Shown here one piece after another: positions 14,280 through 22,061 of a stretch of DNA of 29,440 nucleotides; within the stretch, counting starts at the first letter, position 1; each line of letters opens with the position of its first letter. The notes under the pieces were generated by a model that was given only the letters and a program-made list of their open reading frames with translations, searched no databases and was not told the origin of the DNA. The stretch is taken from positions 1 through 29,440 of IMG/VR virus record IMGVR_UViG_3300024344_000090, one strand, 5' to 3'. The translations under genes were made by a program, and so were the position numbers. The DNA comes from a virus.

Positions 14280-17200
14280 ATGGCAACGTATACTATATAC
14301 GATGGTACTCAGGTGACTATACCAAACGGCCTCTCAGATATAGAGGCAAACAACCTGATAGCGAAGACTTTTCCAGAGAAGGCCGCACTTGCTGGTACTT
14401 ACTATGACCGCGATAAGGAATATAACGTCCAGAGCGGTGTGCGCGATCTAAGCCTGAGATTTGGTAATGCCATAGCTCGTGGAAACATGGCTGAAATAAT
14501 AGCGGAGTTTGACAACGCTGTGGGAGAGGGGAATTGGGGTATTAGCGACTTCAACGCTCCGTACGTCACTGCTCAGGGGATGAGAAATCTAGGTATAGAG
14601 CCTGAAGACGAGAGAAAGGTTTTGCTAGACGGTACTCGTACCGATTGGTATGATGTTGCTGACGCTGCTCCAGAGCTTATCATAGGTGGTGCGGCAACTG
14701 TGGCAGAACTTATACCATTCCCAGGAACTAATAGACTAGGTGCTGTTGGAGCGTCCAGGGGTTTAAGTGCCTTACGAGCTACCGCTAAGAAAGCATTACC
14801 AGATGTGGAAAAAAGGATGCTTGCTTTAGCACCCCCTAGGGTTACTAATGTTAGAAACCCCGCTGCTACAGGAATGAACACTGTGAACAACGCCAAACGT
14901 ATGGCTATGTTACCATCTCTGACAAAGCTGCGAACTGTTGCTAATATGGAAGATGGTGTAGGCTTTGCAAGTAAGCTAGCAGCCAGAGCTTTTTCCCCAT
15001 CACTGGTAGCCAGATCACTACGGGCAGGTGGTGGAACTATGGCTGCAAGCTTGGGCTTGGAGGAAGTGCAACGGAGAAGAGGCACTCAGCGGCAAACTCC
15101 TGCTGAACAATTCTATCAGGCGGGGATGGAAGGTCTTATGGTAGCGGGAGGAGCTTTTGCTCTTGGCTTACCATTTGCGGCTGTTGGTATGATAGGAAAC
15201 AGGATTAGCGGTGCTGGTATCAACGTGGAAGGTCTTGGCATGAAGCTACCGCCGCTACAGGCTCGTAAGCAGTCTATGGTAGATGCAGAGGTAGCGGTAA
15301 GAGATGCTTTTCAAGGAAAAACAAACCCTGCAACTGGTAGACCTTTTACAAATTCGGAAATAAACCAGTTTATGATACACGTTACCCTGAAGGAACTGCT
15401 TGGTAAGGAAAAGGGTCTGCTTAACAAAGCTTTTATAAAGCAGGAAAGCATAGGTAGTAAGCAGTTAGGTGATGAGTATGTACAGAGAACTCTTACCCTG
15501 CTTGATAAGTACAAAAGGGCTGTGTTTGAAATGGACGGGCAGAATTTAACTGTGCCTCAGTATATGCAACAGCTTAGGCAACGATTAACCAAGTCTGAGT
15601 TAGACCAAGTAGAGGGAGCTTATAAGGGAATAAGCAGACTGTTTGACGATGATGTGGGGATACCTAACCAAAACATAGAACAGCTTATGGACTTGTTTGG
15701 GGGAAGACTTGCTGAAGCGTACAGGCACGGTCAAGGCAAGTTTTCAGCAGCCTACGACGATCTAGGATTACAGTTTGACAAGGCTGGTAGCATACTTATA
15801 GATGATTTTATACCTGGAGAGGTTTCAACAGCAACAAATAATTTAGCTGCTTTTGTAAATAAAATGGCTGACGATCTTGGTAGTGTTGACGCTCAGTTAA
15901 TGTTAAGAGATTTATCAAGAGTAGTGGGTGAGGATGGTCAGCACGTTTTAGGGAAAATAAACGCTACAGTAGATTTTGAAACCGATACGATCCTGGGGGT
16001 TAGGAGAGCGGTTCCTAAAACTCAGAAAAAGATCATGGAAGAAAGTGCAGAAGAGGGAGCGGCTGTAGACCTTACAGCAGCACAACGAGCGGAAATAAAA
16101 AGGATATTTGGAGATGATTCGGGAGTACCTGAACCAAATTACAGAGATGCTACAGTTGCAAAGGCTGTAACAGCAGGGGATTTGCTACAGTTAGATAAAG
16201 GTTTTAGGCAGTACCTTAGAGACTCTACTGATAAGGAACTCACAAGACGGGCGGCAATAGCCACTAACTCTGTGCAGGATGAGCTAAATGGTATTCTTAC
16301 CACACCTGTGTTTAAGGAATGGAGAGATGTAAGATCACGTTACAAAGAGTGGGTCGCGCCCTTTAACACAAATTGGGAGTGGTTAGGTGGAAGGACTACT
16401 GCTCAATCGCCAGCACAGCTAATACGCACTATGGAGGGACGTAAGCAGTTTAGAGGAAAGCCCATAACTTTTGAAACCCTTGTCAGAGATATGGATAAGG
16501 CGTATAAAGACATAGACGCGCAGGTGAGAACAGGTAAGTACAAGATGGAAAACGGGTTGCCAGTAGCACCAGAAGGACCGACATCTGATATGCTGCTAGG
16601 TACTCTAGGGGTTCAGTATATGAGGGGGTTACGCTCAAAACATAAGCTTACAGATAACGACTTAGCGGAGATAGGGTTTGGTCCTCAAAGCACTCCTGAG
16701 CAACGATTGGTGGGAGCAATCGAGTTGCGAAGACGGGCTGACATGGCTCTGAAAGAAATTGATGCCCTTGTAAACTCTGGTCCTGGTCCTACTAAGTCTC
16801 ACAAAGCAGCTTTGAATAGATTGTTTGGGTCAGCAGGTCTGGAGAAGTTTAAGGGAGCTTTGCGCGAGTTACGGGATGGTAAAGACACTGGTGTCACTAA
16901 GCTTCAGGCTCAAAAATCTTATTTGGAGGCTCAAGACTTTGTTACCAGAGTTAGTTCGCTGTGGAAAAGGGATCAAAACGCTGTAAGGTTTGACGGGAAT
17001 ACTCTGACTAAGGAAGCTCAAATAGCTAAAGATTTATTTGACATAGACCCAGGAGCTAGAGACTTGTACCAGACAACAGTGTTTTCAGAGTTGTTTGAAA
17101 GGTTCTTATCTACTGAAGGTCTGAACACGGCTCAGGCCAATGCTCATCTTAGAGACTTGGGGGAAGCTGTATTTGCGGCGAGTAGGGATTATCCAGATGC

Positions 17201-17921
17201 CATGAAGATGCTATTGGGAGACAAGTTTGAGGGGATGCGCGATTTAGGTGCGCTAGTACATGGAGCGCACAACCTTGATCCGTTTGCTGGTGCAATCACA
17301 GTAGCAGGTTTACCCGCTACCGCTATAAGAAAAATGATAAACGGTGCGTACAAAGGTGCTGGTCAAACAGCCGCAATGATGTTTGCAATGAAGGCTCTTG
17401 CTCCTGGTAGTATGGCTTGGCGTAAGATAAGAGCGGCTAGAGGGTATCCAATACACGCTGATAAAGGGGCGGTTAAAGCGTTGGCTAGTTCACCCGATGG
17501 AGTTGTAAAAACGGCAGCAGACCTGCAACTTAAAAAGATAGGTCAGGAACATTTAGGTGATGCCATAGGCGCAGGTGCTAAAAGCCTTAATAGTATAATG
17601 GCTGGTAGGAACGGGTTGTGGGCCATGTCGGTTGCTTCTTATATGCAGGAAGTTAATGAATCGTTACCAAACTTGGAAATATCTAGTCCAGAGCCAGTAC
17701 CAGTAGAGTTTTTCCCACCAGAGGAAACTACTCCCGCACAGGACGAGGGTGCGGATCAGGACAATAATGTTATCCAAAACCTGATATCAGCCTTGTCGGG
17801 GATGAGCGGTAGTCAAGCAGGAACCGCTCCCAACGCTCCTCAATTTCAGCCAACCTACAATCCAGTTAATGTAAGAAGTGCGCTGAACCAAGGTAAGCGT
17901 ATTGCGGCTGCTACTAGGTAG
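14280..17921 (+). CDS. Large internal virion / DNA ejection protein, 1213 residues
   Basis: This is the longest gene of the window, starting at ATG with AGGAGA upstream. Size and place match the largest internal core protein of podoviruses (T7 gp16 is about 1300 residues). A short N-terminal module (TYTIYDGTQVTIPNGLSDIE) resembles small modules at the front of other phage structural proteins. Two hydrophobic stretches are clear (about 282-307: LMVAGGAFALGLPFAAVGM; and about 1010-1060, Ala/Met/Gly-rich), which could insert into the host membrane on ejection. The rest is mostly charged helices. The C-terminus is Pro/Glu-rich. No transglycosylase motif was seen here; that activity appears to lie in the next gene. 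Homology to gp16 itself was not shown. Confidence 0.78.
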   Translation: MATYTIYDGTQVTIPNGLSDIEANNLIAKTFPEKAALAGTYYDRDKEYNVQSGVRDLSLRFGNAIARGNMAEIIAEFDNAVGEGNWGISDFNAPYVTAQGMRNLGIEPEDERKVLLDGTRTDWYDVADAAPELIIGGAATVAELIPFPGTNRLGAVGASRGLSALRATAKKALPDVEKRMLALAPPRVTNVRNPAATGMNTVNNAKRMAMLPSLTKLRTVANMEDGVGFASKLAARAFSPSLVARSLRAGGGTMAASLGLEEVQRRRGTQRQTPAEQFYQAGMEGLMVAGGAFALGLPFAAVGMIGNRISGAGINVEGLGMKLPPLQARKQSMVDAEVAVRDAFQGKTNPATGRPFTNSEINQFMIHVTLKELLGKEKGLLNKAFIKQESIGSKQLGDEYVQRTLTLLDKYKRAVFEMDGQNLTVPQYMQQLRQRLTKSELDQVEGAYKGISRLFDDDVGIPNQNIEQLMDLFGGRLAEAYRHGQGKFSAAYDDLGLQFDKAGSILIDDFIPGEVSTATNNLAAFVNKMADDLGSVDAQLMLRDLSRVVGEDGQHVLGKINATVDFETDTILGVRRAVPKTQKKIMEESAEEGAAVDLTAAQRAEIKRIFGDDSGVPEPNYRDATVAKAVTAGDLLQLDKGFRQYLRDSTDKELTRRAAIATNSVQDELNGILTTPVFKEWRDVRSRYKEWVAPFNTNWEWLGGRTTAQSPAQLIRTMEGRKQFRGKPITFETLVRDMDKAYKDIDAQVRTGKYKMENGLPVAPEGPTSDMLLGTLGVQYMRGLRSKHKLTDNDLAEIGFGPQSTPEQRLVGAIELRRRADMALKEIDALVNSGPGPTKSHKAALNRLFGSAGLEKFKGALRELRDGKDTGVTKLQAQKSYLEAQDFVTRVSSLWKRDQNAVRFDGNTLTKEAQIAKDLFDIDPGARDLYQTTVFSELFERFLSTEGLNTAQANAHLRDLGEAVFAASRDYPDAMKMLLGDKFEGMRDLGALVHGAHNLDPFAGAITVAGLPATAIRKMINGAYKGAGQTAAMMFAMKALAPGSMAWRKIRAARGYPIHADKGAVKALASSPDGVVKTAADLQLKKIGQEHLGDAIGAGAKSLNSIMAGRNGLWAMSVASYMQEVNESLPNLEISSPEPVPVEFFPPEETTPAQDEGADQDNNVIQNLISALSGMSGSQAGTAPNAPQFQPTYNPVNVRSALNQGKRIAAATR

Positions 17922-17952
17922 TCTGTCTCTTATTATAGTAGGAGTTATCTAT

Positions 17953-18678
17953 ATGGGCTTACTAAGCGAAGCAAGCGAGTTCAAAACCGATTACGTTGAC
18001 AAAATTGCAAAGAATATGTTTGAGGGCTTGCTAGGAACTTTAGGAGTAACAAAGCCGCCCGTTCCTGTGGGTGCTGGTGGTGCTACTCCTATGCCTGACT
18101 ATACGACTGACCCAAGGGCTAGGGGCTTACACGCTGTTGAAAAAACTATTGACCGTGTTAGTGAGATACTTGGGCCAGGTATAATGACCAAGGATGCTAA
18201 AGAGCTTCTGTCTATAACTTCAAACATGGAAAGTTGGCAAGGGTTTCACCCTGATACCCATACACGCAAAAAAGTTGAGGGGGGTACTGTGGGTCACGGT
18301 GGTATGTGGCAAATGACACCTAAAACATTCTGGGAAATACTGCATAGAGCTAAAAGAAATTCTGATAGTAGTACTGCAAGGGCAATAGAGCGGATTCAAG
18401 ATAAGACGGGTATAGATTTCATGTCTATGCACCGCGATCAGGAAAGTTCCAAGAAGTTGAACCAAGATGAAATAAACGAGATCAATGAATTTCTAGCGGT
18501 TCCGCTGCACTCAGCTTTGGCTGCAAGGCTTGAATACATGAGCGTTCCAGACCCAATCCCTAAATCAACGGGAGGAAAAATAAGGTACTACGAGGATGAA
18601 TACCACAAGTTACCAGTGAGCTTTCCTAAAAAAGTGTATAATCAACTGCGAGGTAGGGGTCTTTTAGATGCCTTTTAA
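17953..18678 (+). CDS. Lysozyme-like transglycosylase, virion or lysis muramidase
   Basis: This encodes 241 residues from ATG 17953, which has TAGGAG 8 nt upstream. A longer version from TTG 17902 is possible and would add a hydrophobic leader (LLLGSLSLIIVGVIYMG). Residues about 85-165 look like a soluble lytic transglycosylase/lysozyme core: LLSITSNMESWQG with a candidate catalytic Glu, then GTVGHGGMWQMTPKTFWEIL, matching the usual GxxGxMQMxPxT pattern. The protein would cut peptidoglycan. It may act during entry as the separated enzymatic part of a gp16-like protein, or serve as the endolysin, because no other endolysin is seen before the holin-like genes. The fold call is moderate. Confidence 0.68.
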   Translation: MGLLSEASEFKTDYVDKIAKNMFEGLLGTLGVTKPPVPVGAGGATPMPDYTTDPRARGLHAVEKTIDRVSEILGPGIMTKDAKELLSITSNMESWQGFHPDTHTRKKVEGGTVGHGGMWQMTPKTFWEILHRAKRNSDSSTARAIERIQDKTGIDFMSMHRDQESSKKLNQDEINEINEFLAVPLHSALAARLEYMSVPDPIPKSTGGKIRYYEDEYHKLPVSFPKKVYNQLRGRGLLDAF

Positions 18679-18698
18679 TTTTGTAAAGGGTGAGTTAA

Positions 18699-18926
18699 GT
18701 GGAATTTATACAGGAGTATTGGGAACAATTAGCCATAGTAGGATTTGCAATACTGGCTATAGTTAAGATGAAGTTTGAGTTAGACAGTCTGAAGAAAGAT
18801 GTCTCAGACTTGTACAAGAGAAATACATTTATAGAAGTTGTCACGCTCAAGGCAGAGATGGAAGTAGCTAAACGAAACATTACATCTCTATGGGACAAGT
18901 TTAACTCGTTAGTCAAGAAGGAGTAG
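18699..18926 (+). CDS. Small membrane protein with coiled coil, holin- or spanin-like
   Basis: This encodes 75 residues from a GTG preceded by AAGGGTGAG. Residues about 9-24 form one membrane helix (LAIVGFAILAIVKMKF), and the rest is a charged amphipathic helix with heptad character (LDSLKKDVSDLYKRN). One N-terminal membrane helix followed by a coiled coil is the layout of inner-membrane spanins and of some single-pass holins. It opens the lysis cassette. Which of the two roles applies cannot be told from sequence; an out-of-frame Rz1-like partner lies at 19849, not inside this gene. Confidence 0.68.
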   Translation: MEFIQEYWEQLAIVGFAILAIVKMKFELDSLKKDVSDLYKRNTFIEVVTLKAEMEVAKRNITSLWDKFNSLVKKE

Positions 18927-18930
18927 TCAG

Positions 18931-19218
18931 GTGGAGTGGTTGATCTTAACAATAGGTGCTAAGTTCTGCTGCATCGCAGCGTCAGGAGTGGGCGGTCTAG
19001 CCAACTGGGCCGTGAAGAAAGCTATTAGCTGGAGAGATTTAGCTCTAGCCGTTCTCGTAGGTTGGGCAGCGGCAGAGTTCTTTATCCCACCAGTGATGAA
19101 ACACTGGGAGCTAGACATAACTTGGGGGCCAGCTATAGCATTTGTCATAGGATTTTGCGGAATACGCTTACTCCCTGTAATTGAGCAAGCATTAACCAAT
19201 AGGGTCAAGGGTAGTTAA
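18931..19218 (+). CDS. Holin-like three-helix membrane protein
   Basis: This encodes 95 residues starting at GTG. Three hydrophobic segments are visible: about 3-27 (LILTIGAKFCCIAASGVGGL), about 37-56 (LALAVLVGWAAAEFFIPPV) and about 66-87 (GPAIAFVIGFCGIRLLPVI), separated by short charged loops, with a basic end (TNRVKGS). Size and three-helix layout fit class I holins, which make the lethal hole in the inner membrane at lysis time. Neighbouring small membrane proteins and the spanin pair support a lysis role. Sequence-family assignment is not certain. Confidence 0.7.
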   Translation: MEWLILTIGAKFCCIAASGVGGLANWAVKKAISWRDLALAVLVGWAAAEFFIPPVMKHWELDITWGPAIAFVIGFCGIRLLPVIEQALTNRVKGS

Positions 19219-19220
19219 TT

Positions 19221-19493
19221 ATGGACACTCGTAACTTAGACTTGACAGAGGAACTGTCTGACACACTACCGCCCAAAGATGAAGCAATGAAAGCAGCGTT
19301 AGACGCGCTACATGCCATAGCAAGGCACGAGCGGGAATGTGGATTACGTTGGGGAGATGCTCATGCAGAGATGAAGCTAATCAGAGAACAGCTAGGAGTG
19401 CATTCTCATAGGTGGGAACGTCTAGCATGGTTGGTTATAGGTACTATGACTGCTGGTGTTGTAGCAGTTGTGGTACAATCTTTGAAATTTTAG
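19221..19493 (+). CDS. Tail-anchored small membrane protein, XhlA-like layout
   Basis: This encodes 90 residues from ATG with AAGGG upstream. The soluble N-terminal part is acidic and helical (EELSDTLPPKDEAMKAALDA; RHERECGLRWGDAHAEM), and one C-terminal membrane helix follows (WLVIGTMTAGVVAVVVQSL, about 69-87). A helical domain with ERECxxRW, then a basic HSHRWERL and a terminal membrane anchor, resembles hemolysin XhlA-like lysis accessory proteins. It is encoded 2 nt after the holin-like gene. Probable lysis accessory; not proven. Confidence 0.65.
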   Translation: MDTRNLDLTEELSDTLPPKDEAMKAALDALHAIARHERECGLRWGDAHAEMKLIREQLGVHSHRWERLAWLVIGTMTAGVVAVVVQSLKF

Positions 19494-19506
19494 AGAGGAC
19501 TAAATT

Positions 19507-19722
19507 ATGGAAAATGAAACTGTAGGTATTGTTACTCATGTAATGACTTGGTTTGGAGACATACCAGCTTGGCTCACGGCGATTACAACAGTGGTCACAG
19601 CGGCCACAGCTATCACCGCAATAACTCCAACCCGCAAAGACGATATGGTTATCGGCAAAGTACTATGGGTGCTTAACATAGTTGCTGGCAACATTGGTAA
19701 AAACAAGAACCTAGACGCTTAA
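19507..19722 (+). CDS. Small membrane protein of lysis region
   Basis: This encodes 71 residues from ATG behind GAGAGGA. An N-terminal stretch includes [20 protein letters not shown] and continues into [12 protein letters not shown], giving one membrane helix (about 18-40), then a short helical tail ([20 protein letters not shown]). Small proteins with ITxVVTAAxAITAxTPTxKDD followed by VIGK are common in the lysis and DNA-packaging regions of phages, without a settled function. It could be a second holin or antiholin. Confidence 0.65.
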   Translation: MENETVGIVTHVMTWFGDIPAWLTAITTVVTAATAITAITPTRKDDMVIGKVLWVLNIVAGNIGKNKNLDA

Positions 19723-19727
19723 TCAAG

Positions 19728-19949
19728 TTGCAATTTCTAGGTTTAATAAAAGTACTGCTCCGATTGGTCGGTCATTTATCAGAATGGGCTATGCGTAGAC
19801 AACTGATAAAGGCTGGCGAATCGGCAGCAGTGAACAAAGGTTTGGTAGATGTTGCAAACACCATTGAGCAAGCTCGTAGGGCTAGGAGCGATATTGATAG
19901 TAAGCGGTTGCGCTCTAAGTACCGCCGTAGTTCCAAAGAAGGCGATTAG
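19728..19949 (+). CDS. Putative inner-membrane spanin-like small protein
   Basis: This encodes 73 residues starting at TTG. The N-terminal 20 residues are hydrophobic (LGLIKVLLRLVGHLSEW) and the rest is a charged helix with AGESAAVNKGLVDVANTIEQ, ending in a strongly basic tail (RARSDIDSKRLRSKYRRSS). Its last 101 nt overlap, in another frame, the gene for an Rz1-like lipoprotein. That arrangement is the hallmark of Rz/Rz1 pairs, so I read this as the inner-membrane partner. The membrane segment is short and weak, so this remains tentative. Confidence 0.58.
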   Translation: MQFLGLIKVLLRLVGHLSEWAMRRQLIKAGESAAVNKGLVDVANTIEQARRARSDIDSKRLRSKYRRSSKEGD

Positions 19950-20091
19950 CTATATACCTTGTGTCTCTCTTCCTGGTCCTTTCTTATACGAGGACGAGAA
20001 CATAGACCCTCATTTCCCTGTCCGAATGAGCGAGGAAACTTTAGAATGGGCAGACGAGTACAACGCTGTTTGGGAAAGCCTGTGTGAATGA
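19849..20091 (+). CDS. Outer-membrane spanin lipoprotein (Rz1-like)
   Basis: This encodes 80 residues from ATG 19849, inside and out of frame with the gene at 19728. The N-terminus is a lipoprotein signal: basic start, LVGLGAILIVSGC with lipobox V-S-G-C and the lipid-bearing cysteine at residue 21. The mature part has YIPCVSLPGPFLYEDEN and a C-terminal helix 'SEETLEWADEYNAVWESLC', similar to many Rz1-like proteins of the T-x-x-x-x-x-x-x-N-x-x-W-x-x-L-C type. It would be anchored in the outer membrane and join the inner-membrane spanin to fuse the membranes at lysis, so the host is Gram-negative. The stop overlaps the next small gene as ATGA. Confidence 0.78.
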   Translation: MLQTPLSKLVGLGAILIVSGCALSTAVVPKKAISYIPCVSLPGPFLYEDENIDPHFPVRMSEETLEWADEYNAVWESLCE

Positions 20092-20165
20092 TTTGTATTT
20101 ACTGTGGAGCAGATAAGGGCAATAGTGCTACTTGCCCCAGGTGTGGTGGAATGAAAGGTAAGTAG
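20088..20165 (+). CDS. 25-residue zinc-ribbon peptide
   Basis: The ATG at 20088 overlaps the spanin stop as ATGA, the frame runs 25 codons to TAG 20163-20165, and the next gene's ATG follows with no gap. The product is little more than two CxxC knuckles: CIYCGADKGNSATCPRCGG. This four-cysteine pattern is that of a treble-clef or zinc-ribbon element. The tight packing on both sides supports translation. Function is unknown; such short zinc-ribbon peptides might bind nucleic acid or protein. Confidence 0.62.
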   Translation: MICIYCGADKGNSATCPRCGGMKGK

Positions 20166-20954
20166 ATGTACGGACTGTTAGCAGAGGCAGGTAGAGGCGA
20201 GGACAACGCTGCTCAAGGCGGTCAAGTAGCTCATATCAGCGCAGCAGAGGCAGACTTGCTCAAACAGTTAGGCGGTGCTGGTAGCGTAAACCCTACGACA
20301 GGTCTTCCAGAATACTACTCCACTGGAGCGAGTAGCGCACCTGGTACAGCGGCGGCTGCAACGGCGGCTGCGGGGTCTGCTGCTGCTGCTGGAGGATTGG
20401 GAGTATCACCTTCATCGGGTGGTTCTGGGTTTGGTTTTGGAGTAACAAGCGGTGGTGGTTACGGAGGTGGTCAGGCAGGTAGCGGTATAGGCTTAGGAGC
20501 AACTGCATCACCAGGCGGCGAAGGACTTGGGTTTTTAGCTAATCTTGGGGAAGGGCAGGGAAACTACGGGCAAAGTATGGGTGACGGTGGGTTTAGCCCA
20601 GGCGGTTTCTTATCTGCTTTCCTAGGAGATACCCTAGGGCTACTCGCAAGCCCGTTTGGAAAATTTGCTAACCAGTACGGCTTACTCAGCAGTCTGTCGC
20701 AGTCGGTGCTTGGAGATTCAGCGGTAACAAGTGCGATAAAGGGTATGGAAGGTTTCTCTAACCAAGGAAGGGCAGTCCCAACTGTAAATGTCCCGCCTAA
20801 CTCTCCTTCCCTAAGCCCAACGCCTTCTCCGTATGGTCCTTTTGGTGACACTGCTCCTACCTCTCTGGTTACCCCAAACGCAGAAGCAGCGGTAGTTCCA
20901 ACGAGTTTAAACACGCCGCTACCTTACAGCCCTCTACCCACAACGCTAGTTTGA
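20166..20954 (+). CDS. Gly/Ser/Ala-rich probable virion protein
   Basis: This encodes 262 residues from an ATG abutting the previous stop. The N-terminus (about 14-45) is a small conserved-looking module, QVAHISAAEADLLKQLGGAG followed by SVNPTTGLPEYYS, which I have seen at the front of other phage virion-associated proteins. Residues about 55-130 are a long Gly/Ala/Ser-rich low-complexity part (GYGGGQAGSGIGLGA). A helical segment about 145-190 (FLSAFLGDTLGLLASPFGKF) could be amphipathic. The C-terminus is Pro/Thr/Ser-rich. It is the last gene of the + strand block. Probably structural; the precise role is unknown. Confidence 0.68.
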   Translation: MYGLLAEAGRGEDNAAQGGQVAHISAAEADLLKQLGGAGSVNPTTGLPEYYSTGASSAPGTAAAATAAAGSAAAAGGLGVSPSSGGSGFGFGVTSGGGYGGGQAGSGIGLGATASPGGEGLGFLANLGEGQGNYGQSMGDGGFSPGGFLSAFLGDTLGLLASPFGKFANQYGLLSSLSQSVLGDSAVTSAIKGMEGFSNQGRAVPTVNVPPNSPSLSPTPSPYGPFGDTAPTSLVTPNAEAAVVPTSLNTPLPYSPLPTTLV

Positions 20955-20956
20955 TT

Positions 20957-21235
20957 TTAGGAAAAGTTTTTCCTATGGCGTAGCTTATCTATCTGGTCGG
21001 ATAGTTCCTTGAGCTTCTTGTAAGATTCCTGTAGCTGTTCCTGCAAATCCTTAACATTCTTCCTTAGTATGACGTTCATAGCCTCGTGATCGTACTCCAT
21101 TAGATACCTCTCAGCCTCTTCTTTATCGGGTGTCTCGTGTACTATATGACCGTGAGGGTTAATGACCTGATACCCAATCCCGTTAGACGGGCCTTGGTGG
21201 ATGTACCTTATTTCCCTGACAAAACTTAGGCCCAC
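20957..21235 (-). CDS. Unknown protein with C-terminal coiled coil
   Basis: The start is uncertain: I use GTG 21235, 1 nt after the stop of the preceding gene, giving 92 residues; an upstream in-frame start would overlap that gene by up to 47 nt. The N-terminal part is a small mixed domain (REIRYIHQGPSNGIGYQVIN, then PHGHIVHETPDKEEAERYLM). The C-terminal part is a coiled coil (VKDLQEQLQESYKKLKELSD) with a basic end. No family is recognised. It is the last gene of the - strand operon and ends directly at the convergence hairpin. Confidence 0.6.
   Translation of the reverse strand: MGLSFVREIRYIHQGPSNGIGYQVINPHGHIVHETPDKEEAERYLMEYDHEAMNVILRKNVKDLQEQLQESYKKLKELSDQIDKLRHRKNFS
20958..20975. terminator. 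Inverted repeat at the convergence of the two gene blocks
   Basis: TAGGAAAAGTTTTTCCTA is a perfect 8-bp palindromic stem with a 2-nt centre, located exactly between the convergent blocks and flanked by T-rich DNA (GATTTT on the left). It might act as a weak bidirectional terminator; only two of its eight pairs are G-C. Confidence 0.4.
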
Positions 21236-21236
21236 A

Positions 21237-22061
21237 CTACACCCCGCACATTCCTTCACAATTTTCAAGCTGCCCAAAATCAAACGTATCCTGCTTGGAC
21301 TTCTCTATAAAGTTAATATCTCCAAGGGGTTGACACGATCTGTGTAGATACACCTTATCATCGTTCTTTGTACCAGTTCGTATCATGTCATCAAACTGAA
21401 CAACATCTGCAAACTCGTTGGGAAACTCGTCCTTTAGTTGTTGCCACTCTAAATTAGTTTTATAGGGGCAGAAAGTACAGGCTGATCTAGGCGGGGTACG
21501 TTTGTAGTTTTCCTCAAACCACTGTATGCAATCAGCCCTTTTGAATTTATTTTCTATTAGGGGATACACGTTTGTAATCCATTTGATACGGTTGGTAGTC
21601 ATACGCATTACTTCATCGTAACTAATGCCCATAACCATATCGACATTAGTACCCCTTTTCCTTTTCTCCCCCTTTTTAAGCCCTAGAAGCTCTCTAACCT
21701 TCTGGTTGACAGGGTTTATTTTGTAGTTAGAAGTACACTGGCGGCGTAGTAAACCCTTCTTGCCCGTCTTGCCATTAACAGTAAACAGAGGTATGGTTAA
21801 AAAATTGTACCGCCCTGTACCACAACTGCTGTTTATAGTGTCTAGTTTAAGATCACCAAAGCTGACTGTATGAACAGGGAAGGATAGCTGGTCTTTTAAC
21901 CAGGATAGGTGGTTATAGGTTGCAGCCCCTTCCCCTAAAGTATCCGCAAAGATGGCGCAGTCAACCATAGGTAACTCGCCTCTTTCAATCATAAGTGCCA
22001 GTGTAGATGATTGAACTCCTGCGCCTAGGGATAGTACCCTCAAGTTAGTTTTATACACCAC
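21237..22061 (-). CDS. PP-loop PAPS-reductase-like protein with Fe-S-type cysteines
   Basis: This encodes 274 residues starting at GTG 22061 (GTG 22058 is equally possible), overlapping the RNR stop by 11 nt. The PP-loop for ATP/adenylate is clear at residues 10-20 (LSLGAGVQSST), followed by the strand VDCAIFADTLGE. Cysteines at about 109 (RRQCTSNYK), 195 and 198 (SACTFCPYK), 268 and 272 (ENCEGMC) could hold an Fe-S cluster. The classic CysH motif (ECGLH) is absent, so an assimilatory sulfate-reduction role is not supported. Members of this superfamily also modify tRNA or DNA with sulfur. Its coupling to RNR suggests a nucleotide or thiol-redox function; that is inference. Confidence 0.88.
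   Translation of the reverse strand: MVYKTNLRVLSLGAGVQSSTLALMIERGELPMVDCAIFADTLGEGAATYNHLSWLKDQLSFPVHTVSFGDLKLDTINSSCGTGRYNFLTIPLFTVNGKTGKKGLLRRQCTSNYKINPVNQKVRELLGLKKGEKRKRGTNVDMVMGISYDEVMRMTTNRIKWITNVYPLIENKFKRADCIQWFEENYKRTPPRSACTFCPYKTNLEWQQLKDEFPNEFADVVQFDDMIRTGTKNDDKVYLHRSCQPLGDINFIEKSKQDTFDFGQLENCEGMCGV

Noticed and set aside
14573-15085. 170-codon open frame on the - strand within the 1213-residue virion gene
   Set aside because: It is antisense to a continuous gene in the + strand block, shows low-complexity Ser/Ala/Pro composition typical of shadow frames, and has no fitting ribosome-binding site or neighbour.
21237-22061. Assimilatory PAPS reductase (cysH) acting as a sulfur auxiliary metabolic gene
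   Set aside because: The PP-loop is there, but the diagnostic C-terminal ECGLH motif is missing and the cysteine layout differs, so a direct CysH function is not supported.
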